This document shows, piece by piece, positions 1 to 13,135 of a DNA stretch of 64,000 bases (position 1 is the stretch's first letter; each line of letters begins with the position of its first letter). Under the pieces are notes generated by a model. It searched no databases. It was not told where the DNA came from and worked only from the letters and a program-made list of their open reading frames with translations. A program made the translations under genes and the position numbers. Source of the stretch: Chrysomallon squamiferum. Lineage: Eukaryota > Mollusca > Gastropoda > Neomphalida > Peltospiridae. Location: positions 9,102,669-9,166,668 of the forward strand of contig CM022679.1 of assembly GCA_012295275.1 (NCBI GenBank). Reading direction: 5' to 3'.

Positions 1-210
1 TTGGGAGCTAATGTTAGGATCAACATAGCTCAAACACTGTCATGTCACTGAAATGCCAGATAATTTTGTTTTAATGTCTTTGTTCCTCATATTTTAATAT
101 ATTTATAAAAATTGACAATGAAACTGATGCTTGGAGGAAAATGAAAAAAATTATTAAATAAAAAGAAAAAACAAGTGTTCAAGTCAATTATTCACAAATT
201 ATTGAAGTAC

Positions 211-298
211 CTGCAAAAAATTTAACAACATCATCTGGAGTAGCTGACCATGGAAGGCCCCTCAGACGACAAACACAACCTTCATCCTCAGCAGCCAT
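211..298 (-). CDS. hnRNP F/H-like RNA-binding protein, first coding exon (partial)
   Basis: The minus strand has an acceptor (TTTTTACAG) at 301-302, then AA and ATG at 298-296. It encodes 29 codons, MAAEDEGCVC then RLRGLPWSATPDDVVKFFA, and ends at a GT donor (210-209) in phase 1. RLRGLPWSAT is the RNP2 strand that opens the quasi-RRM domains of the hnRNP F/H, GRSF1 and ESRP families, which bind G-rich RNA and regulate splicing. The short acidic N-terminus straight before the first qRRM fits hnRNP F/H better than ESRP, but one exon cannot settle this. The rest of the gene lies left of the window; bases 1-208 are intron. The acceptor just before the ATG implies at least one 5' UTR exon further right, within roughly 0.3-1.3 kb. 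Confidence 0.75.
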
Positions 299-565
299 TT
301 CTGTAAAAATATAAAACTTTTTGATTAATAAACTGGCAGCATTTACATCATTAAAATACTTACTGGAATTGAAATAGATTATTTTTTTGTGGAAATAAAC
401 TGTGCTAAATTATTATTTATAAATTATTTTTAAGACACCTGATTTTTTTATTTATTGTTATCCATTTATTAAAAAGTGCTAAGACATTTCCCCCTGCCCA
501 ACAACAGTAATTATATTCAATACTGTGTCTGTCGTAAGCTACATTTTAAATTTTTATTTCACCAG

Positions 566-637
566 GATCCAGCTGTCGGCAACTACTCAAAACTGTATGA
601 CAAATTACTAAGAGAAAAATGCAACAGAAATGTATGA
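566..637 (+). other. Exon-like segment, possible terminal coding exon of an unknown gene
   Basis: A pyrimidine-rich tract and CAG (563-565) look like an acceptor. An open frame of 23 codons follows (DPAVGNYSKLYDKLLREKCN, then RNV) and ends in TGA at 635-637, with an AATAAA about 190 bp downstream. The peptide reads like protein, but I do not recognise it. Any upstream exons would have to lie left of the window, antisense to the hnRNP-like gene. It could equally be chance or an old exon fragment. Confidence 0.2.
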
Positions 638-1229
638 ACATGTAATGGTGCCATCAAATGCAAAAATTATTACTGTTCACCTGTTATCTTTGTAGAACTG
701 ATAATTTTTCAGTTTGCTATTTATTTATTCATATTTGTCAACTTTCTTTGAAACACGGAATTTTTTGTACGTATTTTGTGTTTAAAAAGTACCATTGTGA
801 AAAAATCTTAATACAAATTTGAGAAATAAACAAAATTTACGCGAAAAGGCATTTACATTTTAACATTGTTAAAGCGAGCTTCGTCTGTTCTGGGTTACTG
901 TTTATTATTTTATTATGACGTAATTATTTAAAATAAGTTGTTCATACACAGAATTCTACCATTTAAATAAACTACGAATGCAGATGCGGTAACATTTTGA
1001 ATATAATCGTCTTTAGCGTCACTTGTCTCAGCAAACGAACGCAAATTTGAGATTATGGCGTTATGAATTTAAGACTTACGAAGTATGAGACAAGATGCAT
1101 TTTAATAGTAAAATCGTTTCGTTTATCTGAAAATATATGTTTGCATTCAATATGTCTCTAAACCAAAAAAGTTCATTAAAATGGCCACTATAGTAAAACA
1201 TGCGTGCGACCATTACGGTGATTAGCGCA

Positions 1230-1445
1230 CCGCCATTTTGTGTCTTCCTATATTCCACATGTGCATAATTGTTTAATACTATTTACATTCATGTAATAAA
1301 TAATTCATTTAAAATGCACCACAATGAACGAGTAACTATTATTACATATTTTCAAATAGAAATGTCTTTTGAAATCCAGCGACAATTGTGTTTATACCTG
1401 TTTAAAAGAGGAGAACGTTTAACAACAGCTCACAAAAATGGCGGC
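1230..1445. promoter_or_regulatory. Probable divergent promoter region (hnRNP-like gene / MOB1)
   Basis: Two YY1-type motifs lie in opposite orientation between the head-to-head genes: CCGCCATTTT at 1230-1239 (minus-strand AAAATGGCGG) and AAAATGGCGGC at 1435-1445. The stretch 850-1680 also has more CpG than the surrounding AT-rich DNA. Paired YY1 sites near start sites are common in housekeeping promoters. Transcription start sites cannot be placed from sequence alone. Nothing else was recognised in 638-1776. Confidence 0.4.
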
Positions 1446-1776
1446 ATCAACAGAACATACGGATTTTAACGAACACGCGTTAATTTGTATATTTAAATAT
1501 AAATTAATTTTTTAATAACAGGATTAAATACAAGTTTTATAATCAATTTTTAAGTTGTCTCTGAATACTTAAAACATAAATCATTACATACATTACTACT
1601 TCCGGTTTTACGTAAACATCGACGAAGCCATTGTTTTGATGTAGAACAAATTAAAACCACACAAAGAAATCTGTCATCATCGGCCCAATGCAACATAAAT
1701 ATTGTTGCTTTCGTTAGTGAAATTATATACGAGACAACAAGTATCACCTGGAGATTTTTATTTTGGTGTTAAAACT

Positions 1777-4700
1777 ATGAGTTTCCTTTTGTAAGTGTTT
1801 TTACTTGGCATATTTTTTAATGTCCACTTCCTGAACTTTGGAATCTTTGATCAATAAAATAAATTTCAATTATTGAGAATTTGCACAATAAATTTATTTA
1901 ATTTATATTTAGTCACGTAATATATTTGATCACTCGGTCATTATAGAGTGTCACATTTGCATTTGAATATGACCTGTTGATAAAAAGATTGTTTTTGTTT
2001 AAGTTTTGTCACTGTTGACATTTAATTTGTTAGATGTGACAGTAAGTTGAGTAACAGTGAAGCAGTTAAAACGATAATAATGTCTCCAGAGAGTATTTTT
2101 ATATAGACTGACTACCAAAAATTGGGCATTTAAGAGCTAAGGTATAAATAAAGAAGGCATTTCTGTATGTTGTTCATAATAGTAATACTGTGCAAACTTT
2201 GTAACTTCTAAATTGCCAACATAAATCAAAACATTTAATTATTTTCAGTCATATTAATAATTAAACAAATATCATATCTAAATACTTCATGTAAAAAAAT
2301 ATGGTAATCATAGTGACTATTACGATAAAGGCAAAAAAGTGATAATAAAAATGACTATTATTATGACTTTTTTGCCTTTATCGTTTCGCTTATCAGAAAA
2401 TATATGTTTTCATTAAATATCATTATTTTTGCCTTTCATTAATACTGAAAATATATTTCATTTGAACTGGTAGATTTTAAAAAGATTTTTACACAAAGAT
2501 AGCCAGAAAAGAGAACTTTATTATTGTTGTTTTTGTTGTTGTTTTATTGTGACCCATAAGATTCCAAGATGTTCAAAAGCAATTACTTCATGCTGTTGCT
2601 GTAAAATAGTTTTCATGAGAAACGTCTTTAAGTACTTTCAAGTATTAACCAAAATATGTTGCTGCTTGAAAATTTTCAAGAAAGTCATACAATAGTCAGT
2701 TCATATATGATCTAAATGTGATGTGTAACTTTGCTAATGTGATATATTTAAATATTATATATTACCACTAATAAAAACTAATATTTTGTGATTTTCCATT
2801 ATTGACCTTAATTATTTTGTCAGTAGTCATTAGGTTTTACATAATTTTTGTATATGTACAGTTGATAAAATCATAAATATATAAATGGAATATGCTTGGT
2901 TTTAGGATTCTAAGTACATGGAGGGTTATTTAGGTATTAACTAAAATTGTTCTTTAATAAAGCCCACATCAAATGACTACATTATTAAGTGGATGTAGAA
3001 GTGGTTGCTTTACATGAAATATTTGTACAGACAGTACTGTATTTTGGGGCTGCTTTTTTTTTTTTTAGATAAGACCATTCTTAAAAACAGGAAGTGGAAT
3101 GTAAATGTTTAAATTTCCTACCAGTAACAGACATATAATAGTATATATACATGTAATCAATTTTCCCCAATTTCAGCAGATAGCTGACAGTTACAATCTT
3201 TTGTTGAAAACTGAGCTTTTACATGTAACAGATACTTACAATATTTAATTATTATTATTGTTTTAAATTTTTATTTCAACTTTTAAAGTGGAAGTAGAAA
3301 CAACAAGACATTCAAACCAAAAAAGAACATTCCAGAAGGCACACACCAGTATGACTTGATGAAACATGCTGCAGTCACTCTAGGCAGTGGCAATCTTAGA
3401 CTGGCTGTAATGCTTCCAGAAGGGGAAGACCTTAATGAATGGGTTGCTGTCAATAGTAAGTAAATGATCGTCACAAAAATACATTTTAAAAATAATTTTG
3501 ACTTAACAGTAGGTGTTAAACTTAGTAGGATTTTATTTTTGAAATAGGTTGTCATGGATTAAATGGTAACTTCCTTAGAAATTAAATCAGAAATATTGTC
3601 ACTGATTATCATTAAAATATGAACAGTGAATAATTAATCAAATTTAGTAACAATTTTGTTTAAAAAATGTTGGGTCATTCTGTAAATGTTGGCCAAAAGA
3701 CGCCAATTAGACATGTTTTGTTTGGTGATTATTTTGTTTGGGTTTTATGGAAACTAACTTAAGATCAAGTGTGGAGGTAAGAATGTCTCTGCAGACTGAT
3801 TTTGGTTAGGTGGCAGATTGCAGATGTTTTGTTAGACAATAGCCTTTCTCAGGTAATATACCTCCATTCTCGGGAAAGTTTTGTTAAAAATTGAGGGGAG
3901 GAGTTGGTTGATGCCACCCAATAAGTTAAAATGATCCTGAAGTAAAAACCAAAAAACTAGTAAATAGTGACATTATATGATTTGCCTGCTTCTACATTAA
4001 AAATATTTTTTCTTCTTCAATTTCAGCTGTTGATTTCTTTAATCAGATCAACATGCTGTATGGAACGATAACCGAGTTTTGTTCCGAAGAAACTTGTCCA
4101 GTCATGTCTGCAGGACCAAAATACGAATACCACTGGGCAGACGGACAGACAATTAAGAAACCTATAAAGTGTTCAGCACCAAAATACATCGACTACCTAA
4201 TGACGTGGGTACAGGACCAGCTTGACGACGAAACACTCTTTCCATCCAAAATAGGTGACGATTGCTTTTATATTTGTCCACTGTCAACATATTTATCGTT
4301 AAGTTCGTACTTTGATTATTGTCCATTATTATATGTTCATAAAATTTGATCACATTTTAAAGGCATTTTTATTTTTAATTATCAGAAAAAATATCATTTA
4401 GAAAATGAAATAATAAAAAGACAAACTGGAAAAAAAAATGTACCAGTACTTACAATTTTATGGGTTATTATAGTAATTTTTGTTTTTATAAGACGGGCAC
4501 TACTGTCACTTAACAGTGTATGTTAACTCGTGCAAATACTGTTTTCATTTCTAGGTGTACCTTTTCCAAAGAATTTCTTATCCATTGCAAAAACAATTCT
4601 GAAGCGTTTGTTCCGAGTGTATGCCCACATATATCATCAGCATTTCAAAGAAGTGGTCCAACTGAGTGAAGAGGCACATCTTAACACTTCCTTCAAACAC

Positions 4701-4802
4701 TTCATTTTCTTTGTCCTCGAGTTCACCTTGATAGATCGGAAGGAGCTGGCACCCCTGCAGGAGCTCATAGATAAACTCACAGATCGAGCAATGGCAAAAT
4801 GA
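1777..4802 (+). CDS. MOB1: MOB kinase activator 1 (MOB1A/B orthologue)
   Basis: Four coding exons, 1777-1790, 3289-3455, 4027-4254 and 4555-4802, join in phase to 218 residues (vertebrate MOB1 is 216). The tiny first exon encodes MSFLF, the invariant MOB1 start. All introns are GT-AG. The MOB fold zinc ligands are at the canonical positions: Cys79 and Cys84 (FCSEETC), His161 and His166 (HIYHQH). The Hippo-kinase phosphosites Thr12 (KTFKPKKN) and Thr35 (AVTLGSGNLR) are kept. In known animals MOB1 is the phospho-regulated co-activator of LATS and NDR kinases in Hippo signalling and mitotic exit, acting in cytoplasm and at centrosomes. The C-terminus reads ELIDKLTDRAMAK, slightly longer than vertebrate. 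The long AT-rich DNA after the stop probably includes a long 3' UTR. Confidence 0.96.
2322..2384. repeat. Near-perfect hairpin in MOB1 intron 1
   Basis: The left arm starts ACGATAAAGGCAAAAAAGT at 2322. Its reverse complement, ACTTTTTTGCCTTTATCGT, ends at 2384. The arms are about 26 bp with an 8-bp loop. The DNA just right of it (2381-2420) repeats, with a few changes, a segment at about 1114-1150 containing GAAAATATATGTTT. This could be a relic of a small inverted-repeat element. Confidence 0.6.
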
Positions 4803-5233
4803 TTGATAACTTGCCGGAAAATGCTTTTTATTGTGGGGAAGCTTATTTGAATTTTAATTTTTATTTAACTAATTTTTATTTTATTTTATTTTTGTCAAAA
4901 ATAAGAGGACTATTGACACAGTAGAATGTTTTTAAACATAAAATCAGAAACTAAATCCCAAACTATTTTTAGGAAAATACTTTTTTTTTTTTCTCCTAGA
5001 TAATGAAATCGATTAGTGAGTACCTGTTGTAACTGTAATTATGTTCTTTAAGAAAATAGTTAGTAGAATATTTTGACAAACAACACATGAATCTCAAACC
5101 AGTTCAGTAATTGTCATCTTGAATTAGTCCTTTAGCTATTTTCTTTTCAGTATATATTTATTAAGACTTGGAAGCACACAAAACAGAGTTTTTAATTTTT
5201 TTATTATTATTATTCAAATTTTTATATTTATTC

Positions 5234-5400
5234 ATAATGTTAATTCTTTATTTTTGGGAAAGTGATGGTATATTCTTGGACTGTTTTTTTTTTTTTTTTT
5301 TCAAATACCCAATTTTAATTCATTCATACAAAAATAAAAATAATGTCAATTCTTTTATTTTTGGGGAAAGTGGTAGTTTTATTGGGCTGTTTTTTTCTTT
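5234..5400 (+). repeat. Two-copy imperfect tandem duplication
   Basis: A unit reading roughly ATGTTAATTCTTTATTTTTG followed by GGAAAGTGATGG (about 5237-5295) recurs at about 5343-5400 with a few substitutions. Both copies end in a T-run. The period is about 105 bp. It is non-coding, in the presumed MOB1 3' UTR or downstream spacer. Confidence 0.5.
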
Positions 5401-8400
5401 CTTTTGTTTATATTTTATTCCACAAATTTATAGTATAAATAAACAATTTTTAATATTGAATTAATTTCCTATGCCAGTCTATGCATGCTGATTGCTAGAG
5501 CACATTTTAAACATGCCTATACTAGTCTTGTCTCCAGTTGCAACATGTAGAAGTTTTTGTTTTTTTTCTTTGTTTTATTTATGTATTTCTAGTCGATAAT
5601 GTATCCATTTGTTTAATTTATTCACCTCATGTCCTTCCTTACAAAGATAAAAGTTTTCATTTCATTTGTTAATTTGATACCAGTGATGAAATCACTTGGT
5701 AGGATAAATTGTTAAATCAATTATGTGATAGTACCTATGATTGTCTGTAGTGATGGACAAATACATAATAATAATAGTTAAATTTAAAAGAAATGTATAT
5801 ATTCGTATAAATTTTTGTTTTAATTTTGATTTTCCTTTTTAATTTTTAATAATAATGATAAAAACAAGAATCTATTTCTGAATAGTGACTGTACACACAT
5901 TGGGTTAATTGTCTAATACATTTACCAAATTAACTGCAATGTATAGTTTGTAAAATTCACAGAAACCACACTATTATATGAATTATTAATAATATGATTT
6001 TTAATATCATTTTAAATGTATTTTTTTTTTTTTTTTTTTTTTGTTAGTGGTTTATTATCCCTTTTGTTAATAAACACAGAATTACATATGCTTTTTGCTA
6101 TTCTTTTGGAGTGTACTTAAATTGTAAAAATAAAAATGGTTTTGGTGATTTTGATTTTTAAACTTATGCATGGAACAGTAGAAGAAGCTTTTAAAGCACA
6201 TTTTTGTACATAAATTAATTCACTGTATAGTTCACAAAATGGGTCCATATGTTTCATTGTTGATGACAATGGTTATATTGTATATTTTTCAGGTTTCTTT
6301 TATTTACTGTTATTATTAATTTATTTTATTTTATTTTTATCCCTTATGTCCCAGCTGTTGATGTTTTTATTCAAACTCAGATGTATTCTTTCTATGCAAA
6401 TTTCAACTGTAACACATGTCATTGAAGAAATACAGATGAATATTTATCTTCCGTCCTGGAAAGAGTATATAAAAAAAAAAAAAAAATTCTCTGTGCAGAA
6501 TTTGTGTGTTTCTGTGTTTAAGTTACAAGGCTCTTAATGATATTTTACAGTGTCTTACTGATTTTTAATTTAATTTTTTTTCAGTTTCAGACAGGTGATT
6601 GAAATGTTGCACCCTTTATTTAAAATGTCATGTTTCTCAGATAATAAGAAACGAGAATTAAAATAAATATAAATTCACGTCATTGTATTGTGTTAGAGTA
6701 TGACACATTCTTTTACATTATGGCTTAATGTGATCGTTGAGCCCCAGACCTCATGATAAGATGCAATATTGTTCTGAAATATAAACTAAAATATGTTGCA
6801 AATAAAACATTTTCCATGTATTGCAAATAGTGGAATATAAAACAATATATAACCATTTAAAAGTAGGAAGCAGTTTTTCTGTCACTCTGTAGCAAGTTAT
6901 AATCCATCTGGTTTTGGAATTTGAAAGAAAAATAGTTACCAATATTTTATTTTTTGTCTTCCTCTATTCTTGGATATAAATGATCTGTAATCATACCTCA
7001 TTCCATTGGTTACAAAGTTTTTGAATGTTCATTGCAGAGTAAAATCTAGCTAATAAAAAGAAAAATAGTATTTTTTAAATTAAACTATTTTTTATGTTTT
7101 ATTGTAATTCATTATTTAATTATTTTTATTTAATAAAAAAGAAAAACTTCTATTATTATTTATTTTATTATTTTTTCTTCTTTTATGTAAAGTACCTCCT
7201 TTATACTTATACCTCTATTTTTATTTCTGTTGGTTTTATTATTTAGTGCTATTTTATTTAACTGTTTGTGTTTATTGCCACATTGCCAAAACGATGTTCA
7301 AATTATATTGGTTATTTATGGTTCAGTGTTATTTTTTAGAAAATTAAGGCCTGAGATTTTGTTTAATAGTTATTAAAAAGTTTAGAATCAATGTGAAGTT
7401 GGGATATTACCCAGTCTTAGTTACAAGATTTGGTGAAGATTTAAATTAATATTTTAGCCAGGTTAGAAGACCAGAGAAATGTTAATCATATTAGGATAAA
7501 CATTTTTCTTCTTTTTTTAAAATCTGCACTTGCAAATAAAAGCACATTTACACATGATCATATATATATATATAAAACAGCAATAAATACTGTGTGTCGC
7601 CTTTTAGTGCACAGTGATATCAATTTTTTTTTTTTTTTTTATAATATTTTCTTTCTTTTCATGGTGTGTAGTAAATGTAATGTTAGTGAACTTATGTTAT
7701 CATAATGGATGAATTTTTCATTACACCATATTTAAACCACTTAACTTCTCACTTTGTGTTGCCAGTGTTGAAGCTGTAAATTTGAGTATCTGCATTTAAG
7801 CACTTGATAAATTCAGACAAAAGTTGGCAGACTTTATTTCCATCTCTTTTGTTATCAGCTCGTGAAGAGCTGATTCTTATTTATATTTACATTATATATA
7901 TATATTTTTTTTTCTTTTTTCACTTTGACTTTTTTTTTCAAGAATGATTTTCTGAAGAAAGATACAAACACCTAAAAATTAATATCAAATGAAAAAATAA
8001 ATTAACCACTATTTGTTAATGATAGCTTGTAACTAAATGTTTTATTGTAAATTTATTTACATCAGAAGACATGCATAGGGTAATTTGTTGTTATTTGATG
8101 TGCTTTTCTGTATTGTATTTCATGTTGCTTTCTTTTTTTACTTCTTCTTTAATTATTTATTTATTTTTTATTGTTGAAAAAAAAAAAAAAATTATTTGAA
8201 TAGACATTCCTTTCGTTTTGGATATGTCTGGGCAATATTTTAATTGTATTTGTGGTACTTGCCTGCTGAACATATTGCTTGCTAGCAAATAATTTTTGCA
8301 TGCATATGAGTGGTTTTTGTAATTATAGTTTAAAATAAGATATTTTTTGCTAAAAAAAACAAACAATGGGTTTATGAGGCTTTCATGCTTTTCTTTTTAT

Positions 8401-9465
8401 TATTATTATATATTTTTAAAAATGTCTTTCTGTTATTTTTTATTTTTTATTTTTCTTGCATTGTGAAACCCCAGAAAATATATTTTCACTTCTGGCTGTT
8501 CCTGTGTTATGCACCAAATTGTCAGCAGTTCTCCATTCGCAATCAATCATGTTATATTTTCAGAGCCTTTGTAATACACCTGAAAATGGTATTTCAGTTT
8601 CATTTTTTTGTTTATTTTCATTTTTGTGTTTAATTTGATAACAAATTATGTTAAACAACAAAAATCCTTTCAACAGCAATTGCAGAATCCGTTAATTGCT
8701 ATTTTATTAAAATTAATTTGATGATTCTCAAAATGTTTTAACAGCTATTGTGCAGACTGTGAAAGGAAACAAGTGTATACATTTTTTAAATGTTGCCTTT
8801 GTCCAGGATTTATCATAGATGAATCTTGTAAGTGGCCTAAATCATATCACTTACTCAAGGTGCTTTCTGACTATCCATCCTCTCTTTCTTGTATATATAT
8901 ATACACACACATTATATATTAAAAATATGAACTGTTTTATCGCGCTGTATATTATATAAATGTAGCCTATCCAGGAGTAGATTGCCTGGGCTGTACATTG
9001 TGTATAAAACATTGCATAAGTAGCCAATATCTTTTGTATAAAAATGTACCTCAGATATATGTGTTGTTTCTTTTTTTTTTACTGGTTCTTTTATTTTTGT
9101 TTCACATACATAAAGCACCTGCAGACAAAAACTTCAGATTTTTGTTGTTTGCTGACAATTTAAATTTTATATATATATATATATATATATTATATAAACA
9201 ACATACACACACGCGTACATACGTATAGACATGCTCATACATGTAGAGATACAGAATGTGTATATAATGTTAGAGTTTGGCAGGTGATAACTGATAAGCC
9301 AGTGAGAAAATAAAAACCAATGCCGAAGTTCTCATATTTAGGTCAATTCTGATAAAACGTGAAAGTTAAAATAATCTGTGGACTTTTTTTTTTTTTTAAT
9401 CATTTTTTCAGTTCTATTTTTTCTCATTTTGTTTGGTTATTTTTAACTCCTGTTATTCAACCCCT

Positions 9466-9469
<4 letters not shown>

Positions 9470-9502
<33 letters not shown>

Positions 9503-9555
9503 CACTCGTTTAAAATAAAAAAACAAGAAAAAAAAAAAAAAAAAAAAAAAAAAAC
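9470..9555. repeat. Poly-T / poly-A inverted homopolymer pair
   Basis: A T-run of over 30 bases is followed, after about 25 bp, by an A-run of about 30, so the region can fold into a long A:T hairpin. Homopolymer lengths here are the kind most often wrong in assemblies. Confidence 0.7.
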
Positions 9556-9693
9556 AACAGCGGAGCAAGTTAATCAAATGGTAGTAGAAAAAAAAAAAAA
9601 AAATTATAAAAAAAACTTTGTGACTTAATAGATTGCCAGAAACATTTTCCCACTGTCAGATTATATTCTTGATTGATTGGTCGTGTTTCAGGC

Positions 9694-12600
9694 ATGTCGG
9701 CTGTTGTTTTTTGTTTCTTGTTACTTAATGTTGTGCACTTGCCAGATTTACTAGGATATAAAATCGAACCGAGAAATCTTAATGTTGATCCTGAAGTTTA
9801 TATGAATGCTGTATGTATTTAATTTTTGTAAACTTGCGGTAGAGATATATTTTACAATAATTCGGTAAAGAATGGTGATTATTTCTAACGAATATAAAAA
9901 TGTATGTATATATACGTATGCATGAGTGTACGTGTGTTTGTTTAAGTTTATTTCCTTCTGTTATAAGCAAAGAGTGAAAAAAAATATATAATAATAAAAT
10001 TTTGTTATGAGAGATCGATTCATCATAATATTTAGTTTTTTAATTTTAATTTTAATATCCTTTTTTTTTTTCTTCTTTTATAAAAACTATTATTTATTTA
10101 TTTAATATAGCACACAATTATGAACATATACATGCACAAAGGTAAATAAAAATTTAGAAGGTTTGTCCATGCATAATGTAAACTAACACGTTTTTCAGAC
10201 TGAACTAATAACTAGTAAGGGTTACCCGTGTGAAAATCACTACGTTGAAACTGAAGATGGATTTATTCTCAACATGCAGAGAATACCACGTGGCAGAACA
10301 GAATCGAATGACGAAGGTTTGTCTAATAATAATAACAGTGCCGCTTTCATTATTAGCGTCGACTTCATTTGTTTTTGGTTTTAGAAAACTTTTTTCAGTT
10401 TTATTTTTTTTTATTTTCACACGTTTCAACAAAATGCAAATAATAATTACAATTACATGAAAATACAGATGTTTTAATTACGCACGCTGTTTAGAATGGG
10501 ATTTCACAGAACCGTATCATCCTTTGGAAATAAACATTAACAAAGCAGTGAATAAGGCTTAAATCAAACGTTAAATATTCATCTCTTACAGCTGACAAAC
10601 CAGTCGTTATGTTACAACATGGACTGTTGGGAAGTTCCACTAATTTTCTTGACAATCCAGCAAATGAAAGTCTCGCATACATACTAGCTGATTACGGAGC
10701 CGATGTTTGGCTGGGCAATGTACGTGGAAATCAATATTCCAGAGCTCATAAACACCTAAAACCTTCAGATGAGAAGTTTTGGGCTTGGAGGTAATTATAA
10801 CAACCCTTTATTTATTCAAAAAAAAAAATTAGAAAAGCCATACAAAAGTAGAATGAAGTCACTTCCAGACATCCACTTCGTCGATGTTTGAAACTATAAA
10901 CTAAACTAACTTTGATAACTCTTAAAATTTAAAAATATATCTAGGTTATTTTTGTCTCAACACAGAATTGTTTTATAATTCATTAACATGACTAGTAAAT
11001 GAACTTCAGGTAGAATAAGGTGTTGAAAAAATAACAACTATAGTAATGTTACTAAAATCATGAAGAAAACAGCCAATGGGTTTAAAAAAACTAACCGTTT
11101 TAAAATAGAAGCTAATAAAACTGATCGGCTGCGTCACTTGATTTTTGTTATTTAAGAAGCTGACATTTGACCCCGACTGGGCTTCTTGGCCCAACCTACC
11201 CTGAGACACTATATCATTATTATTATAAAATGATTACTTCTATATTAACAAAACCATATTAAGTCTATAACAAAAATCTTGTTAAATAAATGCCACGCGA
11301 GAACTTAATAAGTCTACGAAACCGAAAATAATGAATTCATTTAGACTGAATTTTCAGTCAAATAACTGACTAATTTATTCCTAATTTTCCTTGTTTCAGC
11401 TATGATGAGATGGCCAAGTACGATCTCCCAGCTATGGTGGAGCATATTTTGTCCGTCACTGGAAAACAACAAATATATTACGTGGGACATTCTCAGGGAA
11501 CGCTGATGGGATTTGCAGGCTTCGGTGAAAACAAAATATTGGGATCTAAAATAAAACTGTTCATCGCCCTTGCTCCTGTTGCAACTGTCGGACACATCGA
11601 AAGCCCAGTGAAATATTTAGCCCCTTACGCGAAATACCTCGATGTAAGTTGTTTGAAATGAAGCAAAAGTATTTTTGGGGAAAAAACAAAACAACAACAA
11701 CAACAACAATATTCTGAGGCGTATCATCAGCTTTTGAGAATTTATTTTGCTTTTAAACTTCAAAATATCGAGTCATATGTTGTTGTTTTTTTTTTTTTTT
11801 CTCAGAAATAACAGTATAAATAAACACTTATATATATGCATAACTGCAAAATATTACAGAAAGAGTTTAAAATTTATTTATCCGTTGTTTTATGCTATCT
11901 GAATAAAGTTAAATTGTAGCCTTGTTTGATAATAACATTAAAAAAAAAAAAAAAAAAAACGCCAAAGCAATCTGTCCCATTATGTATATAGACAGACAAC
12001 TGATAAGAAGTTACATATGAAATGTCAAATACTGATAATATATTATATCTGAATATTTTAAGCATTATTATATATTTTTTTTTTTTTAAATTTAGTTACA
12101 TTTAAATATATGTATATAAAATATTATCAGTACATTTATGTAAGTAGTATTATTTTAATGTTGTAGTGTTATTTTAATGTTGGTGTGTATTTATTTATTT
12201 ATCCAGCTGTTTGCTGAACTCTTTGGTAAAAATGAATTTTTGCCTCATGGAAAACTGTCATCTTTCTTTAGTACTGAGTTTTGCGACAGAATAGGACTTG
12301 AAGTGATTTGTGAAAATGTGTTTTTCTTACTGGGCGGTTTTAATAAAAACGCTATGAATATTGTAAGTCCTTCTATTCTTCACTAAAAAAATATATTTGA
12401 TACGTAAGCAGCCATAGTTAGACCCCTGCGCACGCAAACACATTCAGACATAAACATATACAAAGATACACGTGCACAGGTTAAAACATTTAACTACATA
12501 AAAGTCATAAGTAATATGAAAGCAGCATATCTTTCTATACAGCATTTTAATAATTATTTGGACTACTCTATGGAAGGATTTCTGTTACACATATTTTGTT

Positions 12601-13094
12601 TTTAGAAATATTATCAAAAATTGTTTCTGTGATCATTTCACAGCTTAAAAGTTAGAGAATATGATTCGAAATGACCTCTAGCGAACTACGAAGAAGAATC
12701 TTATGTAAAAATATACTTTGTTATAGTCTTCGATTATTGATAATGCTGAATTAAATTCATTATTAGCGTCATGTTTTTTTGTTTTTTTTCATTTTTTTTT
12801 TTTCATCGTAATCTTCATTATTTTCAGAGTCGAATTCAGGTCTACGTGGCCCACAATCCTGCCGGAACTTCCGTTCAGAACATGGAACACTTTGCGCAGG
12901 TAATATAATAAATTAATTATCACTAATCTAATCAGGTTATTAACAAAACTGCAATCATTTTTTTATTATTTATTTATTTATTTATTTTATTTTTTTTTTT
13001 TTTTTTTTTTTTCTGGCTGCAGGGAGTTAATCATGATAAATTTCAAATGTTTGACTATGGAACGGAGGATGCCAACATGGCGCATTATGGTCAG

Positions 13095-13135
<41 letters not shown>

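Larger units (their letters stand above)
4803..9693. other. AT-rich spacer between MOB1 and lipase 1
   Basis: No exon with credible coding character was found on either strand. The stretch holds probable MOB1 3' UTR, many T and A homopolymers, (AT)n tracts at about 7560-7575, 7891-7903 and 9169-9200, and a T-run followed by an A-run at 9470-9555. All open frames here are low-complexity Phe/Leu/Ile/Lys strings. Confidence 0.6.

Noticed and set aside
5168-9628. Many Phe/Leu/Ile/Lys-rich frames that look like membrane proteins
   Set aside because: They arise from T-rich and A-rich non-coding DNA and lack codon structure or homologues.
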